Shown: piece by piece, positions 1-13,157 of the stretch | Numbering within the stretch: position 1 is the first letter of the stretch | How the letters are laid out: each line of letters begins with the position of its first letter | Made by a program: the position numbers and the translations under genes | NCBI RefSeq assembly: GCF_024679245.1 | Contig: NC_090178.1 | Location: forward strand, 17,610,213-17,674,212 | DNA from: Pseudorasbora parva | Lineage: Eukaryota; Chordata; Actinopteri; Cypriniformes; Gobionidae | DNA: 64,000 bases | Direction of reading: 5' to 3' | The notes under the pieces: model-generated | The model's database searches: none | What the model saw: only the letters and a program-made list of their open reading frames with translations | What the model was told of the DNA's origin: nothing

Positions 1-992
1 TACTTACCTGTAGCGTGTGAATGAATCCTGAATTATGTCTTTGTAAAAGTACTCCACACCGTGAGATGCCAATCTGAATATTTTAGGGCTGCCTCTGAAT
101 GGAGTGCATGTAAATTCAACGCATAAACGTTCTTCTCGGGCTGACTGACAGTCAATGGGATTTCGACTGTGCTGCTTGCCAAGGTTCTGACTGCCATCTA
201 CAGGCTGTTTTTATGATTGCAGACATCTTTTTAAAAAAGCAACATTACGTCAAAGGCGCTCTTCTTTTTCGGATGAGCATTTTTAAAAATTGGTCCTTTG
301 AGATGCATTACGATATTGTTTGACCTAGCATAATAATGTATATTTGCAAAGTCAACGTGAATATTATGACAGCGCATGATATAACGTGCACAACAAGATT
401 TCACTTTTATAAGAGAAGTTTCGTTTGATTATATCATTTTTGTTTTAGAGAAATCCCGTCATCTATCTTTGAATACAGGCGGCAACACAATAAATGTTGC
501 AAAGAAATAGCTCAGGAGAATGAGGGAAGCTCAAAGAGTGTCCCTGATATTATACTAGTTATAAATATAATAAGCTGGGGTGAATTGAGTTATACTGGAG
601 CCTGAGGGTTTGCTGGGATGAAGCAGTGGCTACTTAACAACTGGGAGAGAAGAGAATATGAAAACAATACAATTATTTCTCTCAATAATAACTACATGAT
701 GTAGTCTGCACACAAGTCCAAGAACTCTCTTTTAAAAAAGTAAATTTGATTCTATGTAGGAATACATTTTTCAGTGTTAGGGGAAGAGCAACTTTTTGCA
801 AGATTTTCTGGATTTCTGAACATCTTTTATCTAATCGTCAACACTCTTAAAGAAATTTAGACTAAAAAGTTTTTGGCATGTGTGAATGATATGTAATAAA
901 CAATGGCATACAGTGATGTGGACAGAAATGTCTTAGGAAACGCTGTTGTACTTCTAGGTACATCCTTTTGTTTGACTTCCTTAACACACGAA
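1..992. other. AT-rich intergenic DNA, no feature seen
   Basis: No exon-like reading frame, RNA gene or clear repeat boundary was seen here. The text is AT-rich and not tandemly repetitive. The next stretch starts with the end of a DNA transposon. Confidence 0.5.
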
Positions 993-1302
993 TTAAAGGG
1001 ATAGATCACCCAAAATAAAAAATAAAAAAACATTTATCAATTACCCTCAGGTAATTCCAAACCCGTAAGACGTTCATCTTAAAACACCTGAATGCACAAC
1101 CAAAGTACAACCAAAGCACAACCTTAAATGACATCTGAGAGATTCTTGTCCATCCATTGAGAGTCCATGCTACCACTTTGCCGCTTCATAAAGTTCATAA
1201 ACAGAAAACGAATCCATAAGAATCGAGTGGCTTAAGCGATTTAATCCCTTGACATGATGAACAGATTGAATTTATTGACAAACACAAACAGCAGGTCAAC
1301 CA

Positions 1303-1533
1303 TACACTGTAAAAAAATAAAAACGGAAAATGTACTGGTAATTTTTTTGCCAGTACATATCCAGTAGTTTTACGGAAATTTCTGTTAACCCTTAAAACAC
1401 AAACTAATATGCAATGTGTAATTCAAAATACAGGTAAAACCTGTAAAAAAACAATACGGAAATTTCCTTCATATTTATACATTGTGTACATTGTAGTACA
1501 TTGTGCCCTATTTTATGGACATTTTACAGTGTA
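1303..1533. mobile_element. MITE with TACACTGTAAAA ends
   Basis: The left end TACACTGTAAAA and the right end TTTTACAGTGTA are exact inverted repeats bounding 231 bp of AT-rich sequence without a coding frame. Similar CACTGTAAAA ends appear at 14051-14441 and 33396-33566. This copy lies inside the transposon at 993-1900. Confidence 0.6.
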
Positions 1534-1561
1534 CATACTGGACACATCAGAACAAACCTTA

Positions 1562-1685
1562 TTGGTTCTTGCGGAAGCTCAAACGTGTGAGCGTAACACA
1601 TGAGAATAAACCGCATTGGTTCTTGCAGAAGCTCAAACGTGCTGCGTAACACACGAGAATAAACCAAATTGGTTCTCGCACATCA
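1562..1685. repeat. Tandem repeat, 53-54 bp period, about 2.3 copies
   Basis: Units begin TTGGTTCTTGCRGAAGCTC at 1562 and 1616, and a decayed third begins TTGGTTCTCGCA at 1669. Each full unit ends with GAATAAACC. The spacing is 54 then 53 bp. The open frame across it is a by-product of the repeat. Confidence 0.75.
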
Positions 1686-4610
1686 AGCAAGCATGCTTGA
1701 GCTTCCATTTACCATATGATGTGTGCGTTGAATGTTTAGGTGAAACAAGTGGTAGTTGTGTGGACTGTCAAGGAGGGACATATGTCGCTCAGATTTCATT
1801 CAAATATCTTTATTTGTGTTTCAATGAAGAGTGAAAGTTTTGGAACAACATGAGGGTGAATAAATGATGGTAGAATTTGCATTTTTGGCTGAAATAACCT
1901 CAGATAGCAACAAAGCCTGAGTCTGGCTTAGACACTTAGACACTTTTGGCTTAATTCTGGCACTTGTTTTTTTCACATTCTTGTGTCAAACAGCATTAGA
2001 CTGAGCTCTGGCTATAGAGCCTGGCTAACAAAAATGAAAAAAAAAAAACCTTTATGTTGTTGATGTTGACAGGCAGGTATACTCAAAAAATGATTTCGTG
2101 GAATTTACTTAAAAATGCATGGTCAAGTGGTTCCACACAACTATATTGGGGGAAAAACTTAGTTATATGAACAAAAGAATGTCCAGTAAAGCTGATAGAA
2201 TGTCTTAAAGTAATACAAAATATTTGAATTTGTCACTGTTACATAATATTTATATAATAGTGTAGTTAACTTAAGTTACATTTATAAAAGTTTATTATGT
2301 TAGGTGAACACATTTATCGATTTAATTTACCTTATTAAATTAACTACTTCTTCTACAAGTGAATGTTTGATAATAAAATAAAAAAATAACTTAAATGAGG
2401 GCAGGACGTCCATCCAGTAAATGAGTTTATGAGTGCCAGCCTAAACACAGTCACCACTCTTCTGCATAATGGAAACTAATTCCAGAAACTCCTCTAAATG
2501 TCCAGCATAACGGAACATTAAACACTAACATACACTAAAAACATCTTTCCTTTTACTGAAAAACACATAAAATAACACTTTAATCCCTAAATTTACTCTC
2601 CTAATGCAGTTGTAAAGCATGGAACTACAGATCCACCGGCCCGGCCAGTTTGTTCGTTTCACTCAGCAATGTTAAGTGGATCGAACAAACACTTTTTAAG
2701 TAAAGCTGACAATACTCATTTTTAGTAGAAGCAACTCAGTAAACTTAAGTTAATTTAGTTGCATGAGTTTTTTTTAAGTAATGTGAACAAGTATTATTTG
2801 AGTACAACGCGAATCAAAATCCAAATGCAATGATGGGATGAATAGTTTTTTGGTCCTGAGACTCCCATAGCAGATATTTGTATTATTTAGACCACTTCTA
2901 TTATTGATTGCTATCATGATGTGAAAAGGGTTTCAACCAGTATAACAAAGTATCTATGAAAAAATACTTAGAAAAATAATTAGGGGTTTGAACTTCTTCC
3001 AAACTCCCCGTAATTCAAAATTCTATTGAATTATTATAAAGCTAGTCTGTCTGTTGTTTGGTTTTACAAATGGCATAGGCAGACCTATTTGTAAATTAAA
3101 ATGTTTAACTCCGTCATTGATAGCTACAGCATTATTATTTCCGTTTGTCACTATATAACCGTTGTTTTACAAATACAATTACACATTTCTGAGTGCATTC
3201 GTTAGTCTATTGTGTTACGCTCTTCCTATTAAAATATGTACTACTGATTACCGACTGTGAATTAAACAGCAGTGTCATATTCTGCCTCCTTCTGCTCCAG
3301 ATCAGCTCTCCCACCATCTCGCTTGCCTAAAGTGATTTTCTCAATAATGTATTAAACTGCTTGTTTATTATTTACTGTTTACACAAGCTGTGGTGGAGTG
3401 ACAAGCTCAGTCTGTATGAGCGCAGTGAGGCTCACGGAGACGCGCTACACGCTCCAGCGAAGCCAAAGCTGCTGGACTGCAACATGAAAGACATCTCGCT
3501 TCATACGAGCTGTTCTACACGCACCCCTAGGTTGTCAAAGGGAAAAAAATGGGGCTTAACATGGGGGTGTTGAGTATTGATATTAATATTAATAGAATGG
3601 GGTAAAAAGTGACCGGCGAGTCTTTTTATTTTTATTTGTATGCTTTAAGTTATACAATGCAATGTGTCGCAAATGTGAGAGATAAAAAGTTTCCTAGATG
3701 CACTACATCAAGACTCCCTTGACAGTTTTCACAAGAGCAACACTGTGAATTTTGAAGCAAACTACTTCTATTTATACAGGATGACACTGTAGGTGTTGTA
3801 TCACTGTTAAAAAAAAAATCAAGAAGTAAAAGTCATCTCTACACTACAAAGGCAACCAAAAATTATGTTTAATGCTGTTAAAAAGTATTTATAAAATGAA
3901 TGCTCTAAATATGAAATTATGAATAAACATATTAAAACATTAAATTATAAATGAGTTATTACAAATATAAAAATATGTAAAATACAAACGTATGGCAACA
4001 ACCAGTTGCAAAGTTATTTAAGGTCTGAGACAAGTCTGAGTTGTCATATTTTAGTGTGGATTCTGTGCAATATTGTGTCTTTACATGGAATTTGGAGACA
4101 TAACTGAAATACTTGTGCTAATAATGATTTTAAAAAATGTGGTTATTCTCGCATATCAAAGAATATTTACATGCCATTCTCTTTTACTACCTATCATGTT
4201 TCTACAAATGTGATTTAAAAAGAATATTTGTTCTATAGATTAATTAGAGCTCAAAGCACGAGTCTGAGAGATTTTGATGTATGTTTTAAATGCTCATTAT
4301 CATTTATGTGTGTGTTGCTCCAGTTTCATAGAAACTCCAAACACCACACACACACAACGAAACACTAAATAAACACACAGACACACGCGCGCACAAACAA
4401 ACATGCAATTTTCCAAACTATAAAACGAGGGGACATCAAATGCAGCTATTTGTTTGAGGCCTGTTGTCGGGGGAATAGGGTACACGACTGCCTGGCTTCA
4501 TTAGAATTCCTTTCAAGTTGTGGAGTGCGGCCTCCCTGTGTTCATCTCTATATCCCCTGACCCTGACGATGCATCTCCATGGGGCTAAAGAAAGGGCGGG
4601 GTATGCGCGT

Positions 4611-4611
<1 letters not shown>

Positions 4612-4649
<38 letters not shown>
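4612..4649. repeat. (CA)n microsatellite
   Basis: An uninterrupted CA run with a GCGCGTG purine-pyrimidine lead-in and an ACGCACAC tail. The short frames across it on both strands are low-complexity artefacts. Confidence 0.9.
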
Positions 4650-4651
<2 letters not shown>

Positions 4652-5324
4652 AGCATTCTCCTCCTTCCAAACACTGTCACCCCATCGCGTCACCCTCCCA
4701 GGGAACGACAGAGAGATCCACCTTCACTCATAGTCTGGGGAATGTGGGATTGTGAAGTGAAACACAAGAAATCTACGCAAGAGCTGTGGTAGAGCATAAA
4801 TAGAGAATAGAAAGGATGCAGGCAGACTGGAGGATTATTACAATTATACAGCCACAATTATTTGAAGACCCTTCTGAAGTCAGGGGTCATTTATACATCA
4901 TTGTTATCAAATATATGTGTAAAAAAGCATTTCGGGGGCATTTATGACAACGGCATTTTGAGGGCCTGAAAACGGGTATCAAAGTGCACGTTTTTGAAAT
5001 CTGTACAGTTACTGTCTCCGTGTACACTACAAAAATGCGAATTTTCGAAAAAGGTGATGTCACGTGTATTCAGTCTTATCGTAGTGTTTCTTTACAAAGT
5101 GACATTGCCAATTATGGCCTGGCATGGATAATACAGCTTTTTTAGTTGTTTTTACAGATCTGTGAGAACGGTGATTGTTTTGACAATGTTGGTTGCCTGT
5201 ACATGAAAAACGCAAAGGAAAAAACGTATCAATTTTTAGGACAACATTGTTGTGTATAAATGTATGCTAAGTAAAATTGTAAAAAGGCAAATAATATGTT
5301 TGTTATTCCCACTACATACACTAT

Positions 5325-5900
5325 TGTTCAAAAGTTTTGGGTTGGTATAATTTTTTTTATGTTTTTGAAAGAAGTTTCTTATGCCCACTTCATATTTTGA
5401 ACTGAAGTAGATTGTATATATAATTTATGTATTTAACATTTAGATATACCTGCTATATACTATAACTTTACATTCAAAGTCATGATTGTGTATCGAGTAA
5501 CTGGCATCATGTATTTTCCCCTTTTTTCCCCTTTGCCCTTGTTTTTTGTCATCTTTTTCTTCTATTGTAATATTGTAAAAAATAAAAATAAATAATAATA
5601 AAAAAAACTCACATAACACAATATTGTGAAATATTTTACCATTTAAAATAACTGTTTTATATTTTAATATATTTTAAATGCAATTTATTAATGTGCAATT
5701 CTAAATTTTTCTGCAGATTTTGGTGCTTAAGAAACTTTTTTTTTTTTTTTTTTTACATCTTATTGTTATCAATGTTCAAAACAGCACACACACAAAAAAA
5801 ATGTTTCCAGGATTTTGGGGTGAACAAAGTTCTAAAGTGTTTACTTGAAAAATAAATCTTTTGCAACATTACAAATGTCTTTACTGTCTTTTTTGATAAA
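5325..5900 (+). mobile_element. Abundant cyprinid interspersed repeat (TTCAAAAGTTT type)
   Basis: Starts with ACTATTGTTCAAAAGTTTTG, followed by TTTTTGAAAGAAGTTTCTTATGC. It later shows TATTGTTATCAATGTT and TAAATCTTTTGCAACATTA, in the order seen in other copies near 13.2, 23.9, 43.3 and 48.8 kb of this window. It has no coding capacity. Confidence 0.6.
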
Positions 5901-6309
5901 TGTTACGACTGAGACACACGAGAGCCAATGGCATTTTACAATCAAAGCTGACGTAATGACGCAATTGGTCACGGGACACAACAGCCAATGCTCTCAAACC
6001 TGACCTGACGTTTCTTCGGGCGGCAATATTTGAAATGTATTAACATTCGGCGGATGGACTCGACGTTACTGATCGCTTTTGGGGATTTTCTTCACACAAA
6101 TCAATCGTTTGGCCTCGGAACACTTGGAATATTTGTAGTTTGTGAATAAATTGTGCCTGCAGTATCTGTGTATCTGCCTGTTGTATGCTGTTTTTTCCTA
6201 ATACACAAATGGGTAGGTTTAGTGAAGGGATTGAGTTAAGTGTTCAAAACGTGTCTGAATAAAAATTAAAATAAATGTAAATAAATTATGCTGACTGAAT
6301 CAAACTGAC

Positions 6310-6490
6310 GAATATCAGGTGTTGGAACAGGGAATCCGTGTGTGGAGCACGGATGCTGCCTGTCATTGATATACATAGGCATCCCTTCCGTGAACCCATC
6401 ACGGAATTTTCAGCGATTCCGTGAAACTACCACGGATTTTTGAGTTAAGGGTCCATGTTGAGTTCACGGAAATCTGTGAGATCAGGTTGT
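6310..6490. repeat. Region with repeated ACGGAAT/CCGTGA words
   Basis: ATCCGTG, TTCCGTGAAC, ATCACGGAAT, ATTCCGTGAAAC, CCACGGAT and TTCACGGAAATC recur at short spacing and in both orientations. This suggests a small interspersed repeat or foldback. I do not recognise the family. Confidence 0.35.
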
Positions 6491-7079
6491 TAAATGTTAT
6501 ATACACTATTCTATCACAGTCAGCGAGGAGTGAAAAGAGAATTTGTAATACTCATTTAAATGACTTATATTATTTAAGGTATTCTTGTTTTTTCATCATG
6601 ACATAGGCCCACAGATAAAAGACTGCAGCAGACAGAAGGCCTGTTGCATTTGCAAAGGAATTCTTTATATCAATATAATCATACTGGTATTTGTAATAGA
6701 CAAATGTATCTACCTTGATCTAGGACTCAAACTTCCATTGTTAATCAATCACACTTAGATAAAAAGTGTTACAGCTAACGCCATTCTCTTCTATCTATTA
6801 TCAATTTGGTCACTTATAGCTCAATTTGGCATATGGATAAAATCTAAAGAATTATGGATACTGCCATTGTATGTTTTTTTTCCTTTTTTGACACAATACA
6901 AGGTCAAAATTAAAAGGTGTTCATTAACTATAAGTAAATATATTTTATTTGTTCTGAATATCTGCACTTTTCTGCACTGAATTTCTAAAATGAACCAACT
7001 CTCAGCTAAATAAGAGGTAAATTAATCACATGATCTTAATTGTTCAGTGATAAAGAACAGGAGGCCTAAGTCATTCGGG

Positions 7080-7400
7080 ACATTTTCGGAGGGGGTTTGT
7101 GGAAGGCAGCCTTTGGCAGGAGTCGCCGGATGGTCAGTGGTGGGTGCCAGGCCACGTGGGGTGAGGAGGATAAAGAAGAGGAGGGGGTTGAGGAAGGAGC
7201 CTGGGCCGTCCGTCACACCCCAATGCCTGTCTGACGGGCCAGGGGCCAGACTGACACCCATAGAGAAAGGGAGGGGGAGAGAGAAAGTGAAAGAGAGAGT
7301 AAAAGTCTCAGTGCCCGACATTGCACACAGTGCCAAAGTGGCCCGAGGGCAGCTGCTCAGTGGGTGTGTTAGCGGTACAGCAGCCCTTGTGTGATGAAAA
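7080..7400. other. GC-rich unique island, candidate conserved non-coding block
   Basis: A GC-rich, non-tandem segment stands out from AT-rich flanks. Frames are open on both strands (7047-7394 plus, 7022-7450 minus), but neither has a recognisable domain, and the minus frame has no splice-site context. I read it as candidate regulatory or CpG-type DNA rather than a gene. Confidence 0.35.
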
Positions 7401-7604
7401 CAGACGAAGAAATGAAAATAGCCAAAAATCAGGTTTGATATGCCAAACATGTAAGTTATAATAACCTATAAAGACTCAACCATAATCATTACAAGCACAA
7501 TAAAAAAACTTATTTTGATGATCCCTGTACATGACGTTAGCCATATCTCAGTATTAATGCATAAATAAATAAATATAGTTCACAGGAATATTTTAATTAA
7601 TTAG

Positions 7605-8905
7605 TTAATTTAATTCATAATTTACTCACCCCAATGTTTTTCCAAACTTCTTTAATTTTCTTTGATCTGAGGAACACAATAAGCACCATTTAGCAGGAAG
7701 TTTGGAGCAGAAAGTTCCAAAAACGACAACAAAAAAATCCCCGTAAAAGTAACAATTTGACTTCTACAGATAGATTACACTATGATTGGAGTCTTCTGAA
7801 GCCATGTAATTGCTTTGTGTGAGAAAAATACCTCAAGTTTAAGTAATTAAAGGACAACACCGGTGAAAAATGAACCTAGGGGTAATTAACACATGGTTAC
7901 CGAGTAGATCATTCTCTGGGATGCGTTTTCATGAAAATCAAATGCAAAGAGTTTTGTCTCTTTAAACAGATTACCATAATTCTAGTGTATGGCGCTTAGA
8001 ATAAGTCAAATTAAATCGCTAGTTAATACCACTAACAAGGTGCAAAATAGCCTCACACTAACAGGGTAGCATAATGAGGGTCCCTACATGCAAACCGAAG
8101 CATTGAGAACTTTGTAAGTGAACAAACAGTTTAATAAGAAGATACTTTATAAAGACAGTACATTACGCGTACAGACAGGAGCCATCTTGAAAAACAGTCT
8201 CGACAAGTCGAGCCACGAACGCTGATGAACTGGGACTTGGAATCTCATATGGGACACCTTTTTCCCTTGTAGTTAGTCAACCATAATATTTTAATAAACA
8301 GATATAATTCATGCATTCATGTAATTAGATTTCACAAACTTTAATTCCTATCGATCAGCTCACTTAGCACAGCGTTCGTGGCTCGAATTGTCGAGACTGT
8401 TTTTCAAGATGGCTCCTGTCTGTATACGCGTAATGTACTGTCTTTATAAAGTATCTTCTTATTAAACTGTTTGTACACTTACAAAGTTCTCAATGCTTCG
8501 GTCTACATGTAGGGACCCTCATTATGCTATCATATTAGTGTGAGGCTATTTTGAGCCTTATTAGTGGTATTAACTATAGCGATTTAATTTGACTTATTAT
8601 ATGCCCCATACACTCACGTTATAAGCTAATCTGTTTTTAGAGATACAGCTCTTTACATTCGATTTTCATGAAAACGCATCCGAGAGAACGATCTACTCGG
8701 TAACCATGTGTTAATTAACCCTAGGTATATTATCACCGGAGTTGTCCTTTAAAGTTGCTCACAAATCTTATTCAAGTTTGCATATGACTGCAGAAGACTA
8801 TATAGAACATGAGCCACTTTTATCACATTTACATTTTTGGAGTTTGACAGCCTTGGTCACCATTTACTTTCATTGTATGGAAATGAACAGAATTATTAAG
8901 AAAAA
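7605..8905. mobile_element. DNA transposon copy split by a foldback element
   Basis: The left part (about 7605-7846) has the AATTTACTCACCCCAATG / CCAAACTTC block and ends in CTTTGTGTGAGAAAAATACC. The right part (about 8753-8905) resumes with CTTATTCAAGTTTGC, GCAGAAGAC and CATTGTATGGAAATG. The intervening 7851-8748 segment is a separate element. No transposase frame is present. Confidence 0.5.
7851..8748. mobile_element. Foldback DNA element flanked by TTAA
   Basis: Two long inverted arms, about 7851-8223 and 8370-8748, pair over more than 350 bp. The outer ends are AGGACAACACCGGTGA and TCACCGGAGTTGTCCT, and the inner ends are GCCACGAACGCTG and CAGCGTTCGTGGC. The central loop is about 146 bp. 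TTAA occurs at 7847-7850 and 8749-8752, as expected for a TTAA-targeting (piggyBac-type) non-autonomous element, although the TIR start is not a classic CCCT. Arms have diverged by scattered substitutions and small indels. No coding capacity. Confidence 0.8.
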
Positions 8906-9662
8906 TGCGAGTGAATAAATTTCACAGAATTCAAGGTGACAGATTTTAAAAGATGATGTGCCAAAAGTGAGCTAAAACAAGAGTCTATTTTGATCTGCAA
9001 ACATCATGATTAGAATTATTTCAAAAACACCCTTCTCCTTTGTGAACTGCAGTTTAATGTGATAGCTTTGATTTACAACTGATTTACAAAGTTCAAGAGA
9101 AAAAGTTGCAAATGATGTGTGCATGCACACCTTTCTGTGTGTGTCTTTGAGGAAAAAGGTAAATAAAAGACTGCCAGCCGGGGGGCATATCCGTGACAGT
9201 GAGGAATGTGTTTGCATGTGTGTATTAGTGTGCTGACATAATGCCTTTCAGGGTATTTGGGTGCCAATGTAAACATGACACCCTCACAGAGAAACGCTTA
9301 TCTAGTGACAGCGGTGGCCATGTCGAGTCAAAACTCCCTGATTCTCTCTCGCTCCGTCTCACTCACGATCAGTCAGTCTGTGCGAGCATTAAGTCGTTAA
9401 TTTGTGGCTATATTTCCGTATGCGTATTGCTGTATGTGTAAGGGTAAGTATGTTTATTTACATTACTGAAGTATATATTACGTTTATGTGTGTGTGTGAG
9501 TACAAGAGGTTGGGGGCCTCAGGGGCCCTTGCTAATGAGCTATCTGTGTGTATTTCTAACAAGAACGCACTGCGGTGCTCACAGCACTGTCATCAGGGGC
9601 TGTGGCTGACCTTGCTCTGCTGCTAGGCTCTGTCATTTGCTATATTTATGGCACCGGCACCT

Positions 9663-9770
<108 letters not shown>

Positions 9771-10263
9771 TTCATAAGAGTGGGGAGGGAAAGAAGGAGC
9801 CCCGTTCAGGAAGCAAATACTGTGTATATCAGCATAATGAATCAAGTGCCTGAGCGTGGTAGAGAAAGAGAGAGAAAAAAAGAAAAAGAGTGGGAGGAAA
9901 GGAGATCCATTTTTCTCTCCACTGCCCCCCCCCCCCCCCTTCCAGTCGCAAACCCCTGCGGTTAGTCTTCCTTCAGTTAGTCATTTGGTCTCTCTGTTTT
10001 ATTTTTCTCTCCTTGGTTGGAAGTTGGAACGAATGCTAATTTCGTCCCTCTCCTTATCACAGGCTCTCCCATGCGTTCTGCGATCACTCACTTGGGGAAG
10101 ATCTTCCACGTATCACTCACTTGACGGCTCAACAGTAGGTTCCCTGTCACTTTGCTCTCCAAACCCTATAAAAAAATATATCTGCAATGTTTACTAGATG
10201 TTTTGGTGATGATAACAGCCAATTCCAATCCCTCACTTTTTTTAACTAGAAACATGTGTGTAT

Positions 10264-10276
10264 ATTTGCATGCAAA
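10264..10276. promoter_or_regulatory. Overlapping inverted octamer-like site
   Basis: ATTTGCATGCAAA contains a 12-bp perfect palindrome (TTTGCATGCAAA) made of two overlapping POU octamer half-sites. Function is inferred from motif shape only. Confidence 0.3.
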
Positions 10277-10439
10277 GCGTTCCAAGATGGCAAGCTGCAG
10301 AATACTCATTCAACGTTGGCTCAACGTTTTTCTATCACCGAGCGATGCCAAAAGGAACCTGCTACATGAGGGGATACAACCGCAAAAGATAAGAGAAAGG
10401 GGGGGAAAACAGGCCTGGCCAAAAGTAAAAGTTTTTAAT

Positions 10440-11325
10440 TCTGTCCTCCAGGGCGAACGCTCGCTCATCCCTCTATCCTTACATCCCGAGGAGGCTCTCT
10501 GTCAGAAATCTATTCAAATCGCATTTTCTCGGGGATTTTATTGCATTGCACATCATCCCATCACCACATGACAAATCACCTGTAAGGCTGGAGAAAGACT
10601 CTGTCTTGAGTTCCGGATCCAACCGGCATGTACTTTGTTTACGTCCTTCAGCGGCTAAACAGATCAAACTGAGGAACAGACCCTCACCGCGAGGACCTTC
10701 AGTCAGTCTGAAAGTTTTTATAAAAGTGAAAAGATAAGGCGGAAAGGGTGTCAACAACCCCACACCTGACGGAGTTCTACAAAAGCACTCACACGCACAC
10801 ACACACACACACACACACTTCTACAAGATCCCCGTCTCCTAATAAAGCCTGGCGATGAGAGTGTCGGAGAGGATAATTAGTTTATCCCGACACATGACAG
10901 CGGCACTGGCTGAATTGTTATTATTTCCCCTCTCTCGTTGCCGTGACACCGGCGACGCTTCTGCGCCCCAGCCACCGCTCCCCACATCCAGCTCGGCGCC
11001 ACTTGATATATTCCTAATGTTCCTTAATATTTTCATTTTGATGTAATTTGTGGCCCCGGTTTTTTAAATATCCGCTCTGTAATAATGTTTAATTTCAAGG
11101 GTCAGTCTGCCAAGGAGTATATTAAAGCAGATAAAACTCATTTTCCAAAGCTCCAATATCGCGCCCAGATCAGGTTAGGAGGCCAGCCGCCGCGAATATT
11201 TCATCTTTTATCATGCCGATAATGGGCCGATGACAGAGGCGCGTTATTACAATGAGAGAATTGCTCATTTTCCAGGAAAGGGAAGGGCTGTGGGAAGCTG
11301 GGGGGTCCGGGAGTGTGCGTGCGTG
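10440..11325. other. Candidate conserved non-coding island (enhancer-like)
   Basis: Mixed-composition, non-repetitive DNA apart from a short CA run at 10796-10818. It is rich in homeodomain-type words (GATAATTAG, TTTAATTTC, ATTACAATG) and in GC blocks around 10940-11000 and 11160-11240. The open frames are short and unlike known proteins. This texture, within an otherwise repeat-rich desert, is typical of vertebrate developmental enhancers. Conservation itself cannot be seen from one sequence. Confidence 0.45.
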
Positions 11326-11900
<575 letters not shown>

Positions 11901-12104
11901 GTCAGACCCATTAGAGTCAGATTAGCCTGCTGACAGACCCATCACATCACTCAGTCTAAGCCACTGTCATCATCTTAACCCAATTCTGCTCCACTTATAG
12001 CCCACACCCTGCCGATGGGGCCGCATATACAGCGCTGTATCTGTGCATGACCCAGATCATCTAACTCAGGTGAGGAGACTTGAGAACCTGTGGCAGTTCT
12101 AGTT

Positions 12105-12867
12105 TGGCTGTCTTGAATTCTGTATCTGGAAAATAGTTGGGGCGAAAATGTGTGGACAACTATATTTACTACTGCTCATACTTAAAGGTTTAGTTTACCC
12201 AAAAATGAAAATTCTTTATTAATTACTTACCTTAATGTCGTTCGACACCCGTAAGACCTCTGTCCATCTTCGGAACACAAATGAGGATATTTAAGTTAAA
12301 ATCCGATGGCTCAGAAAGGCCTTCTTTGACACCAATGTGATTTCCTCTCTCAAGACCCATTTAGGCACTAAAGACGTCGTTACAGAGCCCATCTCAATAC
12401 AGTGGATCTACAATCATTTTATTTATTATGGAATCATGACTCGATGCACTGATTCATAACGGTTCAAATCTTTGTTTTGAAATTGGCCCATCACTATATA
12501 AGTCGCTATTTAGTAATGTTTTTTGCACACAAAAACTATTTTCGTCGCTTTATAAAATGATTGTAGACCCACTGTAGTGAGATGGGCTTTGTAACAATGT
12601 CTTTAGTGCCTAAATGGGTCTTGAGAGAGGAAATGTCATTGGTGTCAAAGAAGGCCTTTCTGGGCCATCGGATTTCAACTAAAATATCTTCATTTGTGTT
12701 CCGAAGATGAACAGAGGTCTTACGGGTGTCGAACGACATGAGGGTAAGTAATTAATAAAGAATTTTCATTTTTGGGTGAACTAAACCTTTGAGTATGAGC
12801 AGTAGTAAATATAGTTGTCCACACATTTTCTCCCCAACTATTTTCCAGATACAGAATTCAAGACAGT
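12105..12867. mobile_element. Long inverted repeat (about 310-bp arms) of a DNA transposon
   Basis: The left arm (about 12105-12415) and right arm (about 12555-12867) are near-perfect inverse copies. TCTTGAATTCTGTATCTGG matches CCAGATACAGAATTCAAGA, and ACCCGTAAGACCTCTG matches CAGAGGTCTTACGGGT. The loop is about 140 bp. The arms hold the common AAAGGTTTAGTTTACCC / GTGAACTAAACCTTT terminal block, but the symmetry extends about 75 bp beyond it on each side. The 67-residue minus-strand frame at 12536-12739 is a chance frame. Confidence 0.8.
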
Positions 12868-12879
12868 CTTAAAAGAGGA

Positions 12880-13035
12880 AATGATATTGGGGTTAATGAA
12901 GGCCTTTCTAAGCCATCAGATTTCAACAAAAATATTTTCAGTTGTGTTCCAAAGATGAACGGAGGTCTTGGTGTAGAACGACATAAGTAATTAGTGACAG
13001 AATTTTCATTTTTGGGTGAACTAACCCTTTAAGCT
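12880..13035. mobile_element. Partial third copy of the same terminal arm
   Basis: AGGCCTTTCTAAGCCATC, TCAGTTGTGTTCCAAAGATG, AACGACATAAG and TTTTTGGGTGAACTAACCC repeat the right arm of the preceding inverted repeat in the same orientation, with more divergence. Confidence 0.7.
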
Positions 13036-13157
13036 TAAAGATCTGAACAAATTGCTTATTTTAAGTATTCAAATTCAGCACATAACTCATCTGCCATCAT
13101 CTTATACTTCAACTCTTGTGGCTTGTAGAGGTAGAGCAACCTGTCAACTATATACAG

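Larger units (their letters stand above)
993..1900. mobile_element. Non-autonomous DNA transposon, interrupted copy
   Basis: The left end reads as the common cyprinid terminal motif TTAAAGGGATAGATCACCC followed by an ATTACCCTCAGG / CCAAACCCGTAAGAC block. The right end (about 1795-1900) carries the inverse features: ATTTGTGTTTCAATGAAGA, AACATGAGGGTGAATAA and TTTTTGGCTGAAATAACC. Other copies of this terminal block occur near 12.2, 12.7, 20.6, 22.1, 42.1 and 42.8 kb. The interior contains a MITE (1303-1533) and a tandem repeat (1562-1680). No transposase is present. Exact ends and family name are uncertain. Confidence 0.6.
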
